This document shows, piece after piece, positions 28,908-38,404 of a DNA stretch of 64,000 nucleotides. Source of the DNA: Cyclobacteriaceae bacterium (GTDB lineage: Bacteria; Bacteroidota; Bacteroidia; Cytophagales; Cyclobacteriaceae). The stretch is taken from the NCBI GenBank assembly GCA_028281285.1, contig JANQKF010000019.1:1-64000 (forward strand), given 5' to 3'. A program made the translations under genes and the position numbers. Every line of letters starts with the position of its first letter. Positions within the stretch are counted from its first letter, which is position 1. The notes beneath the pieces are model-generated. The model did no database searches and was not told the origin of the DNA. It was given only the letters and a program-made list of their open reading frames with translations.

Positions 28908-29711
28908 ATGTTTGCTGTGAATAGGTTCCTAATTCTTCTTTCAGTACTGCTGACCACTTCAATTTCAGCCCAGGATGTCAAAATCACGTATTTGGCCAAC
29001 GAAGGCGTATTGATCGAATCAGATGACAAAAAAGTAATGGTCGATGCCCTCTTTGATGATCATTATAAGGCATATATGAGTCCATCACCTGAACTTGTTG
29101 CCAGAATGAATAACAAGCAGAACCCATTTGAACAGGTGGATCTGGTTTTAACTACTCACATCCATCGCGATCATTATGAAGCCAAGATCACCGGTGACTT
29201 TTTGTCGGCCCATGAGGAATCAAAGTTTATAAGTTCGGCCCAGGTAAGGGATGATCTTGAAGAAAAATATATCTCGTATGCCGACATAAAGCCCCGCGTC
29301 ATCGCCCACAACAGAGATACCTATACCACAAGAGAAGTGATTAACGGGATTACTGTACACTCCTTCTTTATCAACCACAGCGGGGGTTTTAGAGCGGCCA
29401 ATATTGAGAATATGGGGTTCATCGTTGAATTAGGTGGTAAAAAAATACTCCATCTAGGAGATTCAGATATGGATGTCGAACGGTTTAGGGCTGTCAATCT
29501 GAGTCAGTACAATGTTGATGTTGCTCTTATCCCTTATTGGTACATGGTGGATGAGAAAGGCCAGGAGATAATCCGTAATCATATCAAGCCCGGAAATCTA
29601 ATTGGTGTCCACTACCCCAAAGTCGGATCACCTACTGCATTGGAAGAAATCAATTCAAGTTTTCCTAAGGCTATCGTTTTCAAAACAGCTTTGGAATCCC
29701 GGCAATACTAA
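28908..29711 (+). CDS. secreted metallo-beta-lactamase-fold hydrolase
   Basis: A 267-residue MBL-fold protein. The ATG at 28908 is preferred over an upstream GTG because it leads directly into a signal peptide (about residues 1-21, ending ISAQ). The metal-binding motif HxHxDH is present as THIHRDH, and a LGDSDMD segment contributes a later ligand. UlaG-like hydrolases share this layout. The substrate is unknown, and periplasmic location is inferred from the signal peptide. Confidence 0.85.
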   Translation: MFAVNRFLILLSVLLTTSISAQDVKITYLANEGVLIESDDKKVMVDALFDDHYKAYMSPSPELVARMNNKQNPFEQVDLVLTTHIHRDHYEAKITGDFLSAHEESKFISSAQVRDDLEEKYISYADIKPRVIAHNRDTYTTREVINGITVHSFFINHSGGFRAANIENMGFIVELGGKKILHLGDSDMDVERFRAVNLSQYNVDVALIPYWYMVDEKGQEIIRNHIKPGNLIGVHYPKVGSPTALEEINSSFPKAIVFKTALESRQY

Positions 29712-29813
29712 GCAACTATTTCAAGAGGATACCTTTCTTATTTCAGCGAGTAGTGTTCAATAGTTTTTTGGCAAAATCGAAACAACCTTAAAAAAACTTC
29801 GTATGATTGCTTT

Positions 29814-30149
29814 ATGAAAGGAACTAACCTCGGAGAACTGGAGGAACTGGTACTGCTTATGGTAGCCAACCTCTACGATGACGCCTATGGTCTTGCCATC
29901 CGAAACGAAATCAAAGACAAATGTAACCGAGCGGTCAGCCTTGGAACCGTGCATTCCACACTACATCGACTACAAGACAAGGGATTTGTCGATTCTAAGT
30001 ATGGAACCAAGAATCCATCATCTCGTGGAGGCAGGCCCAAGCTTTTGTTCAAGGTAACTCAATCGGGAGAGCGAGCATTAAGACAAAGCCGGGAATTGCG
30101 AAATCAGCTTTGGGACACCATACCAGAATTAGTCTTTGGACCAAAATAG
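29814..30149 (+). CDS. PadR-family transcriptional regulator
   Basis: A 111-residue winged-helix regulator with the PadR core: the LGELEELVLLMVANLYDDAYGLAIRNE opening helices and a wing containing SSRGGRPKLLFKVTQSGE. It precedes an orphan permease by 6 bp, and the two genes are probably co-transcribed. PadR repressors in such pairs often control the adjacent transporter. The 102-bp upstream gap is A/T-rich with no clear operator. Confidence 0.9.
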   Translation: MKGTNLGELEELVLLMVANLYDDAYGLAIRNEIKDKCNRAVSLGTVHSTLHRLQDKGFVDSKYGTKNPSSRGGRPKLLFKVTQSGERALRQSRELRNQLWDTIPELVFGPK

Positions 30150-30155
30150 AAGGAT

Positions 30156-32777
30156 ATGAATCAGCCCAATGCACCAAAATGGATCGTCCGCCTTGTCCAA
30201 CGTCTCTTAGATCCCAGCCTTTTAGACGCGGTGCTTGGTGATCTGATGGAAGAGTTCGACCAAAATGTCTCCCAGGTTGGATTGCGTAAAGCCAGGAGGC
30301 AATTTGCCCGGAGTGGTTTGGTTATCCTTTTCCAGCACCGGCTAAGGAGAAAAAGGGTGGCCAGGAGATCGATATGGAATGCCTCCATGCTTGGCTATCA
30401 CATCAAGCTCTCTTTTCGACAGATCCGCAAGAACTTTCTTTTCTCCGCCATCAATATTTCGGGTGTAGGGTTTAGCATGGTAGGCATACTATTAATCGGT
30501 TTTTATCTTACACGGGAGCTTTCTTATGATCATTTCTTCTCTGACCTCGACCGAATCTACCGCGTCATACCCATTTATCATAACTCAACCAACGACCGTC
30601 CCATGCCGTCAGCTCCTCCCGCTTTAGGCCCTTTATTGGTCAATGCCCATGGAGGCATTGAAAAAAGCGCACGCGTGTATATCTCGGACATCAATAATGT
30701 TTTGGGTTATGAAGATCGTCACTTTATAGAAAAGAGAATCTTTTATGCGGATTCTGCCTTTCTTGATATTCTTGACTTCCCTTTGATTGTTGGTAATTCA
30801 GAAACTGCACTTAATGCGCCAAATACAGTCATCTTGTCTCGCAGACATGCCATTAAGTACTTCGGAACCGTAGACATATTGGGCAAATCGCTTCATTTCA
30901 ACGAGGACAGGACTGTCATGGTCACCGGAGTGGTAGAAGTTCCTGAAAACTCACACCTGCAATTTGATGTACTGATGTCTTTCTCCACATACAGGGTGCC
31001 TCCCGGATATACCGATGACCTGACCAGTTGGCGATGGAATGGCTTTTTTACGTATGTCAAGCTTTCCGGTGCAGAACAGCAAACGACTATTGAGCAGTTC
31101 CTCACCGATACCTGGATGGCTAATCAGAATCGTGACCGGGAAGTCACTGTCACTTTGCAGCCAGTGAAAGACATCTATCTGGGTTCGTCCTATGTGTACC
31201 ATCCCTATTTCGCCTACCACTATCAAACGGGTGATGCAAAAGCACTATATGGACTCATTGGGGCAGGAGTCTTATTATTGACCATCACACTCTTTAATCT
31301 CGCCAATCTGTCTTCTGCACAACTCACGAGGAGGTTTAAGAACATCACCATATCTAAAATTCTGGGTTCTTCCACCCGATCGATTGGCTACCAGCTTCTG
31401 GTTGAAGCGTTATTGATTTCTTTCCTGGGAGTCTTATTGGCATTTGTCGGCATTGTCATCTTTTCGGATCCATTTGAAACACTAATTGGATATCAGTTAG
31501 AACTTAAAGGACAAGAGGTGGTACCATTTATCGGTATTGTGCTCCTTGCTATAGTTATTCTTGCTTCGGTCCCAATCTCGGTGTCTGTACTCAAGGCTTC
31601 ACGACACAGCATCAGTGATCGTGCGATTTCCGTCAAATCGATCAATCGTGGGTTGAGTTGGAGATCGATCCTTATGATTTTTCAACTCATTGTAACCTCT
31701 GTATTGCTAACGGCCACGCTAGTCATGAAAGATCAGCTAGCTTTTATATCTCAACGCAACCTGGGTTTCGAAAAAGAAAACGTGATCATTGTTGAAATGC
31801 AGGGGGAGATTCTGGAGCGCCATTATGAACGTATTAAGACTGGATTGAGCAACAATCCAAATGTCACCGGGATTAGTAGATCAAAATATGCCCTCAATGG
31901 CAAAAGCGGTGGCTCTCCACTATCCATGAAATCATGGGATAGCTCAGAGTCCTTCGGAGTGGCAGTGTATGAGTCACATTATGATTTCCTCGAAACCCTT
32001 TCCATTGAGATACTCGATGGCCGCAGCTTTTCTCAATCATTTCCAACCGATTCGGCAAATGCGATTATTCTCAATCGAACGGCTGTGGAGATGCTGGGCC
32101 TGGATGTTGAAGCAGCTGTCGGGCAACAAGTCAGGTTGCTGGATTGGGATAAGACTATTGTTGGTGTGGTGGAAGATTTCCACATTGCCTCGTTGCATGG
32201 AACAGTGCGTCCTATGGCGATGGTCATGCCATTTACGCATTCTACCAAACTGCTGGTGAAACTAAGTTCGGGGGATGTATCAACACATATTTCATCCATT
32301 CAGGAAGACTGGAGGGCTTTGCTTTCTGATGTTCCTTTTGACTTTCACTTTCTTGATGACTCCATCCAGAGTCAGTATGAAATGGACCAGCGATTTTCAA
32401 GGCTAACCACCACTTTTTCCACTATCGCTATTGTAGTGGCACTCCTGGGTCTATTCGGGGTTTCAGGGTTTCTCTTGCAAACCCGACTTAAGGAAGCGGC
32501 AATTCGCAAGGTACTGGGAGCCAGTTTTGGAGAAATTGTTCTCTTACTTTCCAAAAGCTTTTATTTCCAAATGCTCTTGTCGGTGCTCATTTCCATTCCG
32601 GTTTCCATTTACATCATGCAGCATTGGTTGAACAACTTCGCCTATGCAATTGACCTGAATGCCAATTCAATCCTTATTGCGCTACTTCTGGTGACCACCC
32701 TGGGCGGAGCGACAATCTTCTATCAATCCAGCCGTATTGCCATCGTCAATCCCTCGAAAAACCTACGCAATGACTGA
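30156..32777 (+). CDS. orphan MacB/FtsX-type permease with prefix domain
   Basis: An 873-residue inner-membrane permease. An N-terminal cytosolic 'permease prefix' of about 80 residues (PKWIVRLVQRLLDP...LGDLMEEFD) precedes the MacB-like core. The core has a first transmembrane helix (about 97-118), a large periplasmic domain, three helices with an FtsX block near 360-480, and a final FtsX block at the C-terminus. There is no ATPase partner nearby. The ACTCAAA motif seen before the core of four other prefix permeases is absent here. The last 8 bases overlap the next permease's ATG. Confidence 0.88.
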   Translation: MNQPNAPKWIVRLVQRLLDPSLLDAVLGDLMEEFDQNVSQVGLRKARRQFARSGLVILFQHRLRRKRVARRSIWNASMLGYHIKLSFRQIRKNFLFSAINISGVGFSMVGILLIGFYLTRELSYDHFFSDLDRIYRVIPIYHNSTNDRPMPSAPPALGPLLVNAHGGIEKSARVYISDINNVLGYEDRHFIEKRIFYADSAFLDILDFPLIVGNSETALNAPNTVILSRRHAIKYFGTVDILGKSLHFNEDRTVMVTGVVEVPENSHLQFDVLMSFSTYRVPPGYTDDLTSWRWNGFFTYVKLSGAEQQTTIEQFLTDTWMANQNRDREVTVTLQPVKDIYLGSSYVYHPYFAYHYQTGDAKALYGLIGAGVLLLTITLFNLANLSSAQLTRRFKNITISKILGSSTRSIGYQLLVEALLISFLGVLLAFVGIVIFSDPFETLIGYQLELKGQEVVPFIGIVLLAIVILASVPISVSVLKASRHSISDRAISVKSINRGLSWRSILMIFQLIVTSVLLTATLVMKDQLAFISQRNLGFEKENVIIVEMQGEILERHYERIKTGLSNNPNVTGISRSKYALNGKSGGSPLSMKSWDSSESFGVAVYESHYDFLETLSIEILDGRSFSQSFPTDSANAIILNRTAVEMLGLDVEAAVGQQVRLLDWDKTIVGVVEDFHIASLHGTVRPMAMVMPFTHSTKLLVKLSSGDVSTHISSIQEDWRALLSDVPFDFHFLDDSIQSQYEMDQRFSRLTTTFSTIAIVVALLGLFGVSGFLLQTRLKEAAIRKVLGASFGEIVLLLSKSFYFQMLLSVLISIPVSIYIMQHWLNNFAYAIDLNANSILIALLLVTTLGGATIFYQSSRIAIVNPSKNLRND

Positions 32778-35415
32778 TCCTGAGGGACATACCGATCCTC
32801 CAAAATGGGCGATCAAAGTACTCAAACGGTTCTTATCTCCGCATATCTATGACGGTGTACTGGGAGACCTTTTGGAAGACTTTGACTACAACACCAATAA
32901 GTACGGTCATCGAAAAGCGAGACTTAAATTTCTAAAGACGGTCTTCGGCATTCTTCGTCAGAGGAATCTGAAAAACAAGTCTCATTATCGTCAACACTCA
33001 AACTTCAACGCCATGTTCAAAAATTATCTCAAAACATCATTCAGAAGCTTTTATAGAAGAAAAGCTTACTTCCTACTCAATATCTTGGGTCTGTCCATAG
33101 GCCTTGCCTCTTTTATCGCCATACAGAAGTATGTGGAATTCGAAAAGAGTTTTGACCAATTTCATGATGGCGCTGAATCCATTCAGAGGATACTGAAGTT
33201 TGATGAGGGAAACCAAAGTTACACTGTAGGAAACCATCCGGATGTGGGGCTAAAACTGAAATCAAATATCCCGGGAGTAGAGTCAGCAACCCGATTTTAT
33301 AATCGCAACAATGGAATCCTTCAATACACCAGGGACGGTGATATGGACCTTTTCAAGGACTTTGACCTATTTTATGCAGACAACAACTTCTTCACGGTAT
33401 TCACCTTCCCCTTCATCAAGGGAAGTGGTATCAACCCTTTGGAACAACCCAATAGCATTGTCCTCACCGAAAGCCTGGCTAGTCGCATTTTCGGAGATGA
33501 AGACCCAATAGGAAAGACGGTCCATTTTAAGGACCCAAATTTCCCTTTATTGCCATGTACGGTTGTAGGTGTTACGAAGGATGTACCAAAAAACTCTCAT
33601 TTCAGCTTTGACGCAGTGCTTTCGCTCAATACCCCAGTTCGTGATGGTGCCTCATTGGACAAATTGGGTTGGAACGCCTACAGCACTTATGTGAAACTGA
33701 ATGGAGACCTCTCGGATGAGCAACTGGAGAGGGTTGCTCGTGAGCAGTATGTAGAGAACAGCAATCTCAAGTTGCGTTCACAAAACATCACGGACATCCA
33801 CTTGAATTCAGGTGCCTTGTTCGAAGTGAGTGAAAATGGCGACAAACGCCTCACCAATTACCTGGCACTAACTGCGGTCTTTATTTTGTTGATGGCCTAC
33901 TTCAATTATATCAACTTTTCAACAGCTAAGTCTCTGGAGAGAGCAAAAGAAGTGGGCGTACGCAAGGTAATGGGATCGAGAAAATCCGATTTGACCATCC
34001 AATTTCTGGTGGAAACCTTCCTAATCAACCTGGTCAGTTTGGTTTTGGCATTTGTCCTATTGATTGGTTTGGCCCCGATTATCCCAATGACGAATGTATC
34101 ACTGAATTTAGATGGTCTTTTTGATTTTTATGGAAATGAAGTAGTATACATCGTTTTGGCTTTCGTGATCGGCACAATCATTTCTGGTCTCTATCCAGCG
34201 ATTATGATGTCTTCATTTAAGCCTTCAGTGATTCTTCGTGGGAAATTTTCTCGATCTTCAAGTGGTAAAACCATTAGAGGTCTTCTGACATCCCTCCAAT
34301 CTACGATTTCCGTGGCCCTGGTTATCATCACCACGGTGATTTACAGCCAGATCAACTTCATGATTAATCAAGACAAGGGAGTCGACATTACGGATGTTGT
34401 AGTCATTGAAACACCAGATATCAGGGGGGAAAACTATCGAACACAGCTCGATGTTTACAAAAACATGCTCTTGGCACACCCCTTTGTTCAAAGTGTATCC
34501 ACTTCGTCTACGCTCCCCGGAAATTCACTGAATTATGCCACGCCCGTGAGGTTACCAAATCAGCGGGTCGAGGAGTCCATAATGCTGCATACCGATGGTA
34601 TAGACGAGGAGTTTGTCAGTCATTATGATGCCGACCTTCTTGCTGGTCGAACATTTGATCGCTCCTTTGGACGAGAATTTGACAATGTCCTTTTGAATGA
34701 AACTTCCATCCGTCTATTGGGTATCAATAGTCCCGAGGAAGCCCTTCGGACTAAGGTATTGATGGAAGGTGACACCTTCACCGTGATCGGTGTAATTGGA
34801 GATTATAATCATTACTCATTAAAGCAAAGTGTCAATCCTCAGATATTTCGATTTTACGGAAGCTGGGTTCCCCATTTTTCAGTCAAGATGACGGCTAACT
34901 CACAGGACGGTTGGACTCGTCAAATAACTTTGTTGGAGGATGACTTTCATGAGGCTTTTGGTGACAATATTTTTAATGCCTCCTTTCTCGAACAACGATT
35001 CAATGCTCAGTATGATGAAGACCGGCAATTCGGGAATATTTCAGGTTTCTTCTCGGCAATTGCGATTATCATAGCAATTCTCGGACTCTTGGGTTTTATC
35101 GCTTTTACAGTATCCATCAAGAGCAAGGAAATAGCTATTCGGAAAGTGCTTGGAGCAAGTAAGGGAAACATCATATTGAATATCTCCCGAAGCGCAATTC
35201 TTTTAAATCTGATTTCAGGACTGGTCGCGGGGGGAATTGCCTATTACTTCCTTGGAGATTGGTTAAATCAATATGCTGCCAAGCTCAATCTGACCCTATT
35301 CCATTTTCTGGTTCCGATTGTCGGATTAGTGGTAGTGGTGGGAATAATCATCACAATTCAAGCGATGAGTCTGCTCTCGAAAAATCCTGTCTCGGCAATC
35401 AATACAGAGTCTTAA
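32770..35415 (+). CDS. orphan MacB/FtsX-type permease with prefix domain
   Basis: An 881-residue permease whose ATG at 32770 overlaps the preceding stop (ATGACTGA). A TTG 33 bases upstream is possible but less likely. The prefix domain (residues ~10-70, PPKWAIKVLK...LGDLLEDFD) precedes a core that starts near Met82 (MFKNYLKTSF). The core has a periplasmic domain and two FtsX blocks, with four terminal helices each near AVFILLMAYFNYINFS and IAILGLLGFIAFTVS. It forms an apparent operon with the PadR and first permease genes. It converges on the LytTR regulator with 3 bp between stops. Confidence 0.88.
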   Translation: MTDPEGHTDPPKWAIKVLKRFLSPHIYDGVLGDLLEDFDYNTNKYGHRKARLKFLKTVFGILRQRNLKNKSHYRQHSNFNAMFKNYLKTSFRSFYRRKAYFLLNILGLSIGLASFIAIQKYVEFEKSFDQFHDGAESIQRILKFDEGNQSYTVGNHPDVGLKLKSNIPGVESATRFYNRNNGILQYTRDGDMDLFKDFDLFYADNNFFTVFTFPFIKGSGINPLEQPNSIVLTESLASRIFGDEDPIGKTVHFKDPNFPLLPCTVVGVTKDVPKNSHFSFDAVLSLNTPVRDGASLDKLGWNAYSTYVKLNGDLSDEQLERVAREQYVENSNLKLRSQNITDIHLNSGALFEVSENGDKRLTNYLALTAVFILLMAYFNYINFSTAKSLERAKEVGVRKVMGSRKSDLTIQFLVETFLINLVSLVLAFVLLIGLAPIIPMTNVSLNLDGLFDFYGNEVVYIVLAFVIGTIISGLYPAIMMSSFKPSVILRGKFSRSSSGKTIRGLLTSLQSTISVALVIITTVIYSQINFMINQDKGVDITDVVVIETPDIRGENYRTQLDVYKNMLLAHPFVQSVSTSSTLPGNSLNYATPVRLPNQRVEESIMLHTDGIDEEFVSHYDADLLAGRTFDRSFGREFDNVLLNETSIRLLGINSPEEALRTKVLMEGDTFTVIGVIGDYNHYSLKQSVNPQIFRFYGSWVPHFSVKMTANSQDGWTRQITLLEDDFHEAFGDNIFNASFLEQRFNAQYDEDRQFGNISGFFSAIAIIIAILGLLGFIAFTVSIKSKEIAIRKVLGASKGNIILNISRSAILLNLISGLVAGGIAYYFLGDWLNQYAAKLNLTLFHFLVPIVGLVVVVGIIITIQAMSLLSKNPVSAINTES
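32996..33015 (+). promoter_or_regulatory. internal ACTCAAA-N10-ATG motif
   Basis: ACTCAAA at 32996-33002 lies exactly 10 bases before the ATG encoding Met82, where the core permease (MFKNYL) begins. The motif is also read in frame as part of HSNFNAM. The same motif lies in the untranslated leader of the prefix-less permease at 44677. Confidence 0.45.
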
Positions 35416-35418
35416 GGA

Positions 35419-36204
35419 TTATTGACCTTCTCCGTCAAACCATGTTTTAAAGGCATTTACCTTTTCGCGGCTGACAATAATCTCACGATCAAAGTCTTGG
35501 GTGAGAATGATTCTTAGTCGGCTATTGGAGTAAACGATTACGTCCTTGATTGCATTAATCTCGATGATAAAGGTTCGGTTGACCCGGAAGAATTTTTTCG
35601 GATCGAGCATTTCTTCGAGGGTCTCTAATTTATAGTCGATGATTAAGCGTTTTCCTTCATTGGTAACGATATATGCATTGCGACCTTCAGCGTAAAAAAG
35701 GTCAATATTATCGGTGGTGACGGAACGGATGTGCTCTCCGATCTTAACCATAAATCGGGTTTTGTATTCACGTTTGCTCAACATCTGCAATGCGCTCTGC
35801 AGATCGATCACTGAGGTAGCTTCAGCCTGACCTGGTTCCTGAAGCTTGTTCGTCAACTTCTTGAATTTCTCAAGACTTTCAGATAATGCATCGTAGGTGA
35901 TTGGCTTAAGCAAATAATCGATCCCATTTGCCTTGAAAGCATCTATGGCATACTCATTATATGCTGTCGTGAAGATTACGGGAATATCGAAAGAAGTTTG
36001 TTTAAAAATGTCGAAGCTCAAACCGTCAGTCAATTGAATGTCCATAAATAATAGGTCGGCTTTGCCGTCTTCATTTAACCATTCCACCGCCTGCTTCACG
36101 CTCATGGCCGTGCCAGCCACTTCAATTGATTCATCATAACGATTTAAAAGTCGAATGACTTTTTCGTATGCTGGAATTTCATCTTCGATTATAAAAACTC
36201 TCAT
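35419..36204 (-). CDS. LytTR-family response regulator
   Basis: A 261-residue regulator. The N-terminal receiver domain (about 1-120) has acidic pocket residues in IIEDE and phospho-acceptor Asp55 in LLFMDIQ, with Lys104-type KPIT near its end. The C-terminal LytTR DNA-binding domain (about 155-255) includes FYAEGRNAYI and FFRVNRTFIIE. It starts 3 bp after the pseudokinase gene and is probably the output of the kinase pair. Target sites are unknown. The neighbouring envelope genes are candidates. Confidence 0.94.
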   Translation of the reverse strand: MRVFIIEDEIPAYEKVIRLLNRYDESIEVAGTAMSVKQAVEWLNEDGKADLLFMDIQLTDGLSFDIFKQTSFDIPVIFTTAYNEYAIDAFKANGIDYLLKPITYDALSESLEKFKKLTNKLQEPGQAEATSVIDLQSALQMLSKREYKTRFMVKIGEHIRSVTTDNIDLFYAEGRNAYIVTNEGKRLIIDYKLETLEEMLDPKKFFRVNRTFIIEINAIKDVIVYSNSRLRIILTQDFDREIIVSREKVNAFKTWFDGEGQ

Positions 36205-36207
36205 AGG

Positions 36208-37263
36208 CTAAGATCCATTGATGTTTAATAAGGGAAGTTTCATGAAAACGTCCCCGTATGCTTTAATCTGAATTACTGGTCGATCCGTGAAGTAGGCATA
36301 AGCTTCATGCAACTGCTCGCGCCTTCTGACTACTTCTCTCGCCAGACTCAGTTTATCGTTCTCTTTATGTTGTACAATCAGGTAGTCCTCCTGATCATCA
36401 TAGCTAACAGTAATGCTCAAAGGTTGTCTCTTTGATATTATGGTACTGTTCATAATACAGTCGAGCAATATAGGCATTGAATTGGGCACCATATGGCGAT
36501 CACCGCAGCAGCTCAGGTCCATGATTTCCAAATTGACCTGTTCTGGAAATTTCTCTTTAAACAGATGAAATATATTTTCCGAGGCCCTTACCTCTTCCCT
36601 AAGGTTTACCAACTCTCTCTTTCTGTTTTCAAGAATGTATCGATAGACAACAGAAAGGCGATCAACAAAGTCCTCTGCACCATCGAGATCATGATGAACC
36701 AAAGAGATTAAAGTCTCGAGGCTTTGAAAAAGAAGGTCAGGGTTGATCTCATTATTGAAAATCTCAAGCTGATGTTCAAGGTTTTGTCTTTTTAGATCTT
36801 CTTGCCTGATCTGGGTTTCATTGCGATTGGTCAGGAAATAAATACTCAGATAAAACAGGGTATACAGACCGCTGCTAATCCCGAATGTCCAAACCAAAGT
36901 CAATAATTCAGTCCTGAAGGACTCAATAGAAGTTCTTTCCAGGTACGCGGTAAAGTAGAGATAGGTGAACAAGAAGGCCAAACCTGTTCCAATCACCAAA
37001 TTAGCAACAAATAGAACTGACATGTTCACCGGTTTCTTTAACTCCCCGTCAAATCTTTTTTCAACCATGACGGTAGAAAACCGGGCTCCCTCGGACACCA
37101 AATATGCCAGAATCACACAAACCAATAGCTCCTGTGTCAACATGGTTTCTGAGATGGTGTACATTGAATTCATTACCAACAGAATGAGGAAATACATCAT
37201 GAAACCATAAACCGGTGGTACCGCTATTCTAAAAAGGGGCTGATGCAACAGGTTCTTCCTCAT
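36208..37263 (-). CDS. degenerate LytS-type sensor (pseudokinase)
   Basis: A 351-residue membrane protein with about four helices (roughly 14-32, 45-64, 81-103, 122-144), a coiled segment and a His_kinase-type domain. The phospho-acceptor motif reads INPDLLFQSLE, so the usual His is Asp176. The N-box is not conserved (PILLDCIMNST instead of ENAVKHN-like), and no Gly-rich ATP-lid is visible. Loss of both phosphate acceptor and ATP-binding signatures points to a non-catalytic sensor, possibly pairing with the intact kinase encoded just upstream. Its start overlaps that kinase's stop by 4 bases. Confidence 0.85.
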   Translation of the reverse strand: MRKNLLHQPLFRIAVPPVYGFMMYFLILLVMNSMYTISETMLTQELLVCVILAYLVSEGARFSTVMVEKRFDGELKKPVNMSVLFVANLVIGTGLAFLFTYLYFTAYLERTSIESFRTELLTLVWTFGISSGLYTLFYLSIYFLTNRNETQIRQEDLKRQNLEHQLEIFNNEINPDLLFQSLETLISLVHHDLDGAEDFVDRLSVVYRYILENRKRELVNLREEVRASENIFHLFKEKFPEQVNLEIMDLSCCGDRHMVPNSMPILLDCIMNSTIISKRQPLSITVSYDDQEDYLIVQHKENDKLSLAREVVRRREQLHEAYAYFTDRPVIQIKAYGDVFMKLPLLNINGS

Positions 37264-38291
37264 GAGGCATTCAATATTGGAAGTTCAACCTGGAAATAAT
37301 CTTCGTCCACAACTGAAATATCATCTGGTGTAAAGAAGGAATACCGTTTACGTATATTGTCCAGGCCGACTCGGTGCGAACTTGTCTTACTTGGCGTGCC
37401 TGTCTTGTTATTCAATATGATCAAACGCTTGCCATCTTGGCGTACATTGATCTTTAAGGGATCATCGTCAGAAATGATGTTATGCTTCACCGCATTTTCG
37501 ATCAAAAGCTGAAGCGTCAAGGGAGGAATTGGCGAACTCAATAAATCCTTAGGAATATCAATTCTCAGATCCACAGCCTCTGCATATCGAATTCTCAATA
37601 AGTAGTTAAAGTCTTTAAGTGCTTCTATCTCTTCTTTGAGTGTGACCAACTTCACGTCTTTGGTTTTCAGCACATAGTTGAAGGTGTCGGCAAGGTTTCT
37701 GATGAAATTTTCTGCAATAGCCGGATCACGATAGATCAACGATGATATCGTATTCATACTATTAAAAAGATAGTGAGGACTCAATTGGCTTTTCAGGGCT
37801 TCGAATTGAAACTCTAACTGTTTTCTTTCTGCCCTCAATTTTCTTATCTGCCCTACAGAGTACTCACTATACGAGAACATCACAAACTCAATGAGGTTAA
37901 AAATGAAAAGCCCTAGTACTGTGAGCACAATGAGCTTCAACTCCAATTCATTTTCGATCAATGCGGTACCAAAAAGGTCGAGATCAGCCATGCCCACAAG
38001 ATTGGCCAGGCTAGCCAAAAGAATCAGCATGATCAGCACCCAAGCGACATTCAGAATCAACCCCACCACAAATCTTAAGGTGATGTTCTTCCTCCAGGGC
38101 AGCTTTTTATTGAGCCATTTGTTAAGAATGTCAATGCCAATTCCAGCGGAAATTGAAGATACAATTGTGAGCAGGTACAGTACCCAGGCTTCACCAATAC
38201 CCGGCAAGGTGTCATTCTCTCCATAGTATAAGTACATGAAGAAGAAAAGTCCGATGACTGAGAAAAGGATCAGTCGAATTAGCCGCGACAT
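37260..38291 (-). CDS. LytS-type sensor histidine kinase
   Basis: A 343-residue kinase with four transmembrane helices (about 5-23, 35-57, 73-95, 119-140) and no obvious periplasmic sensor. The catalytic domain is intact: phospho-acceptor His173 in LSPHYLFNSMN, N-box ENAVKHN at 265-271, and a Gly-containing lid ending GLDNIRKRYSFF. It probably phosphorylates the LytTR regulator. A related leader, AACCCAAA, lies 9 bases before its ATG. It overlaps the pseudokinase gene by ATGA. Confidence 0.93.
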   Translation of the reverse strand: MSRLIRLILFSVIGLFFFMYLYYGENDTLPGIGEAWVLYLLTIVSSISAGIGIDILNKWLNKKLPWRKNITLRFVVGLILNVAWVLIMLILLASLANLVGMADLDLFGTALIENELELKLIVLTVLGLFIFNLIEFVMFSYSEYSVGQIRKLRAERKQLEFQFEALKSQLSPHYLFNSMNTISSLIYRDPAIAENFIRNLADTFNYVLKTKDVKLVTLKEEIEALKDFNYLLRIRYAEAVDLRIDIPKDLLSSPIPPLTLQLLIENAVKHNIISDDDPLKINVRQDGKRLIILNNKTGTPSKTSSHRVGLDNIRKRYSFFTPDDISVVDEDYFQVELPILNAS

Positions 38292-38359
38292 TTCAGATTA
38301 TTTGGGTTTAGACACAAAATTCAACCTTAAAACAGTTGAAGGTGTATTTCTAAGGTAAG

Positions 38360-38390
38360 AAAAAAAGTGATGCCGATCAGGGCATCACTT
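38360..38390 (-). terminator. terminator after the 11-repeat protein gene
   Basis: On the minus strand a perfect 10-bp stem (AAGTGATGCC/GGCATCACTT, 6-nt loop) is followed by a run of T at 38360-38366. It ends the repeat-protein transcript before the kinase gene, so the kinase operon probably has its own promoter. Confidence 0.85.
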
Positions 38391-38404
38391 CTGGATAGAA
38401 AACA

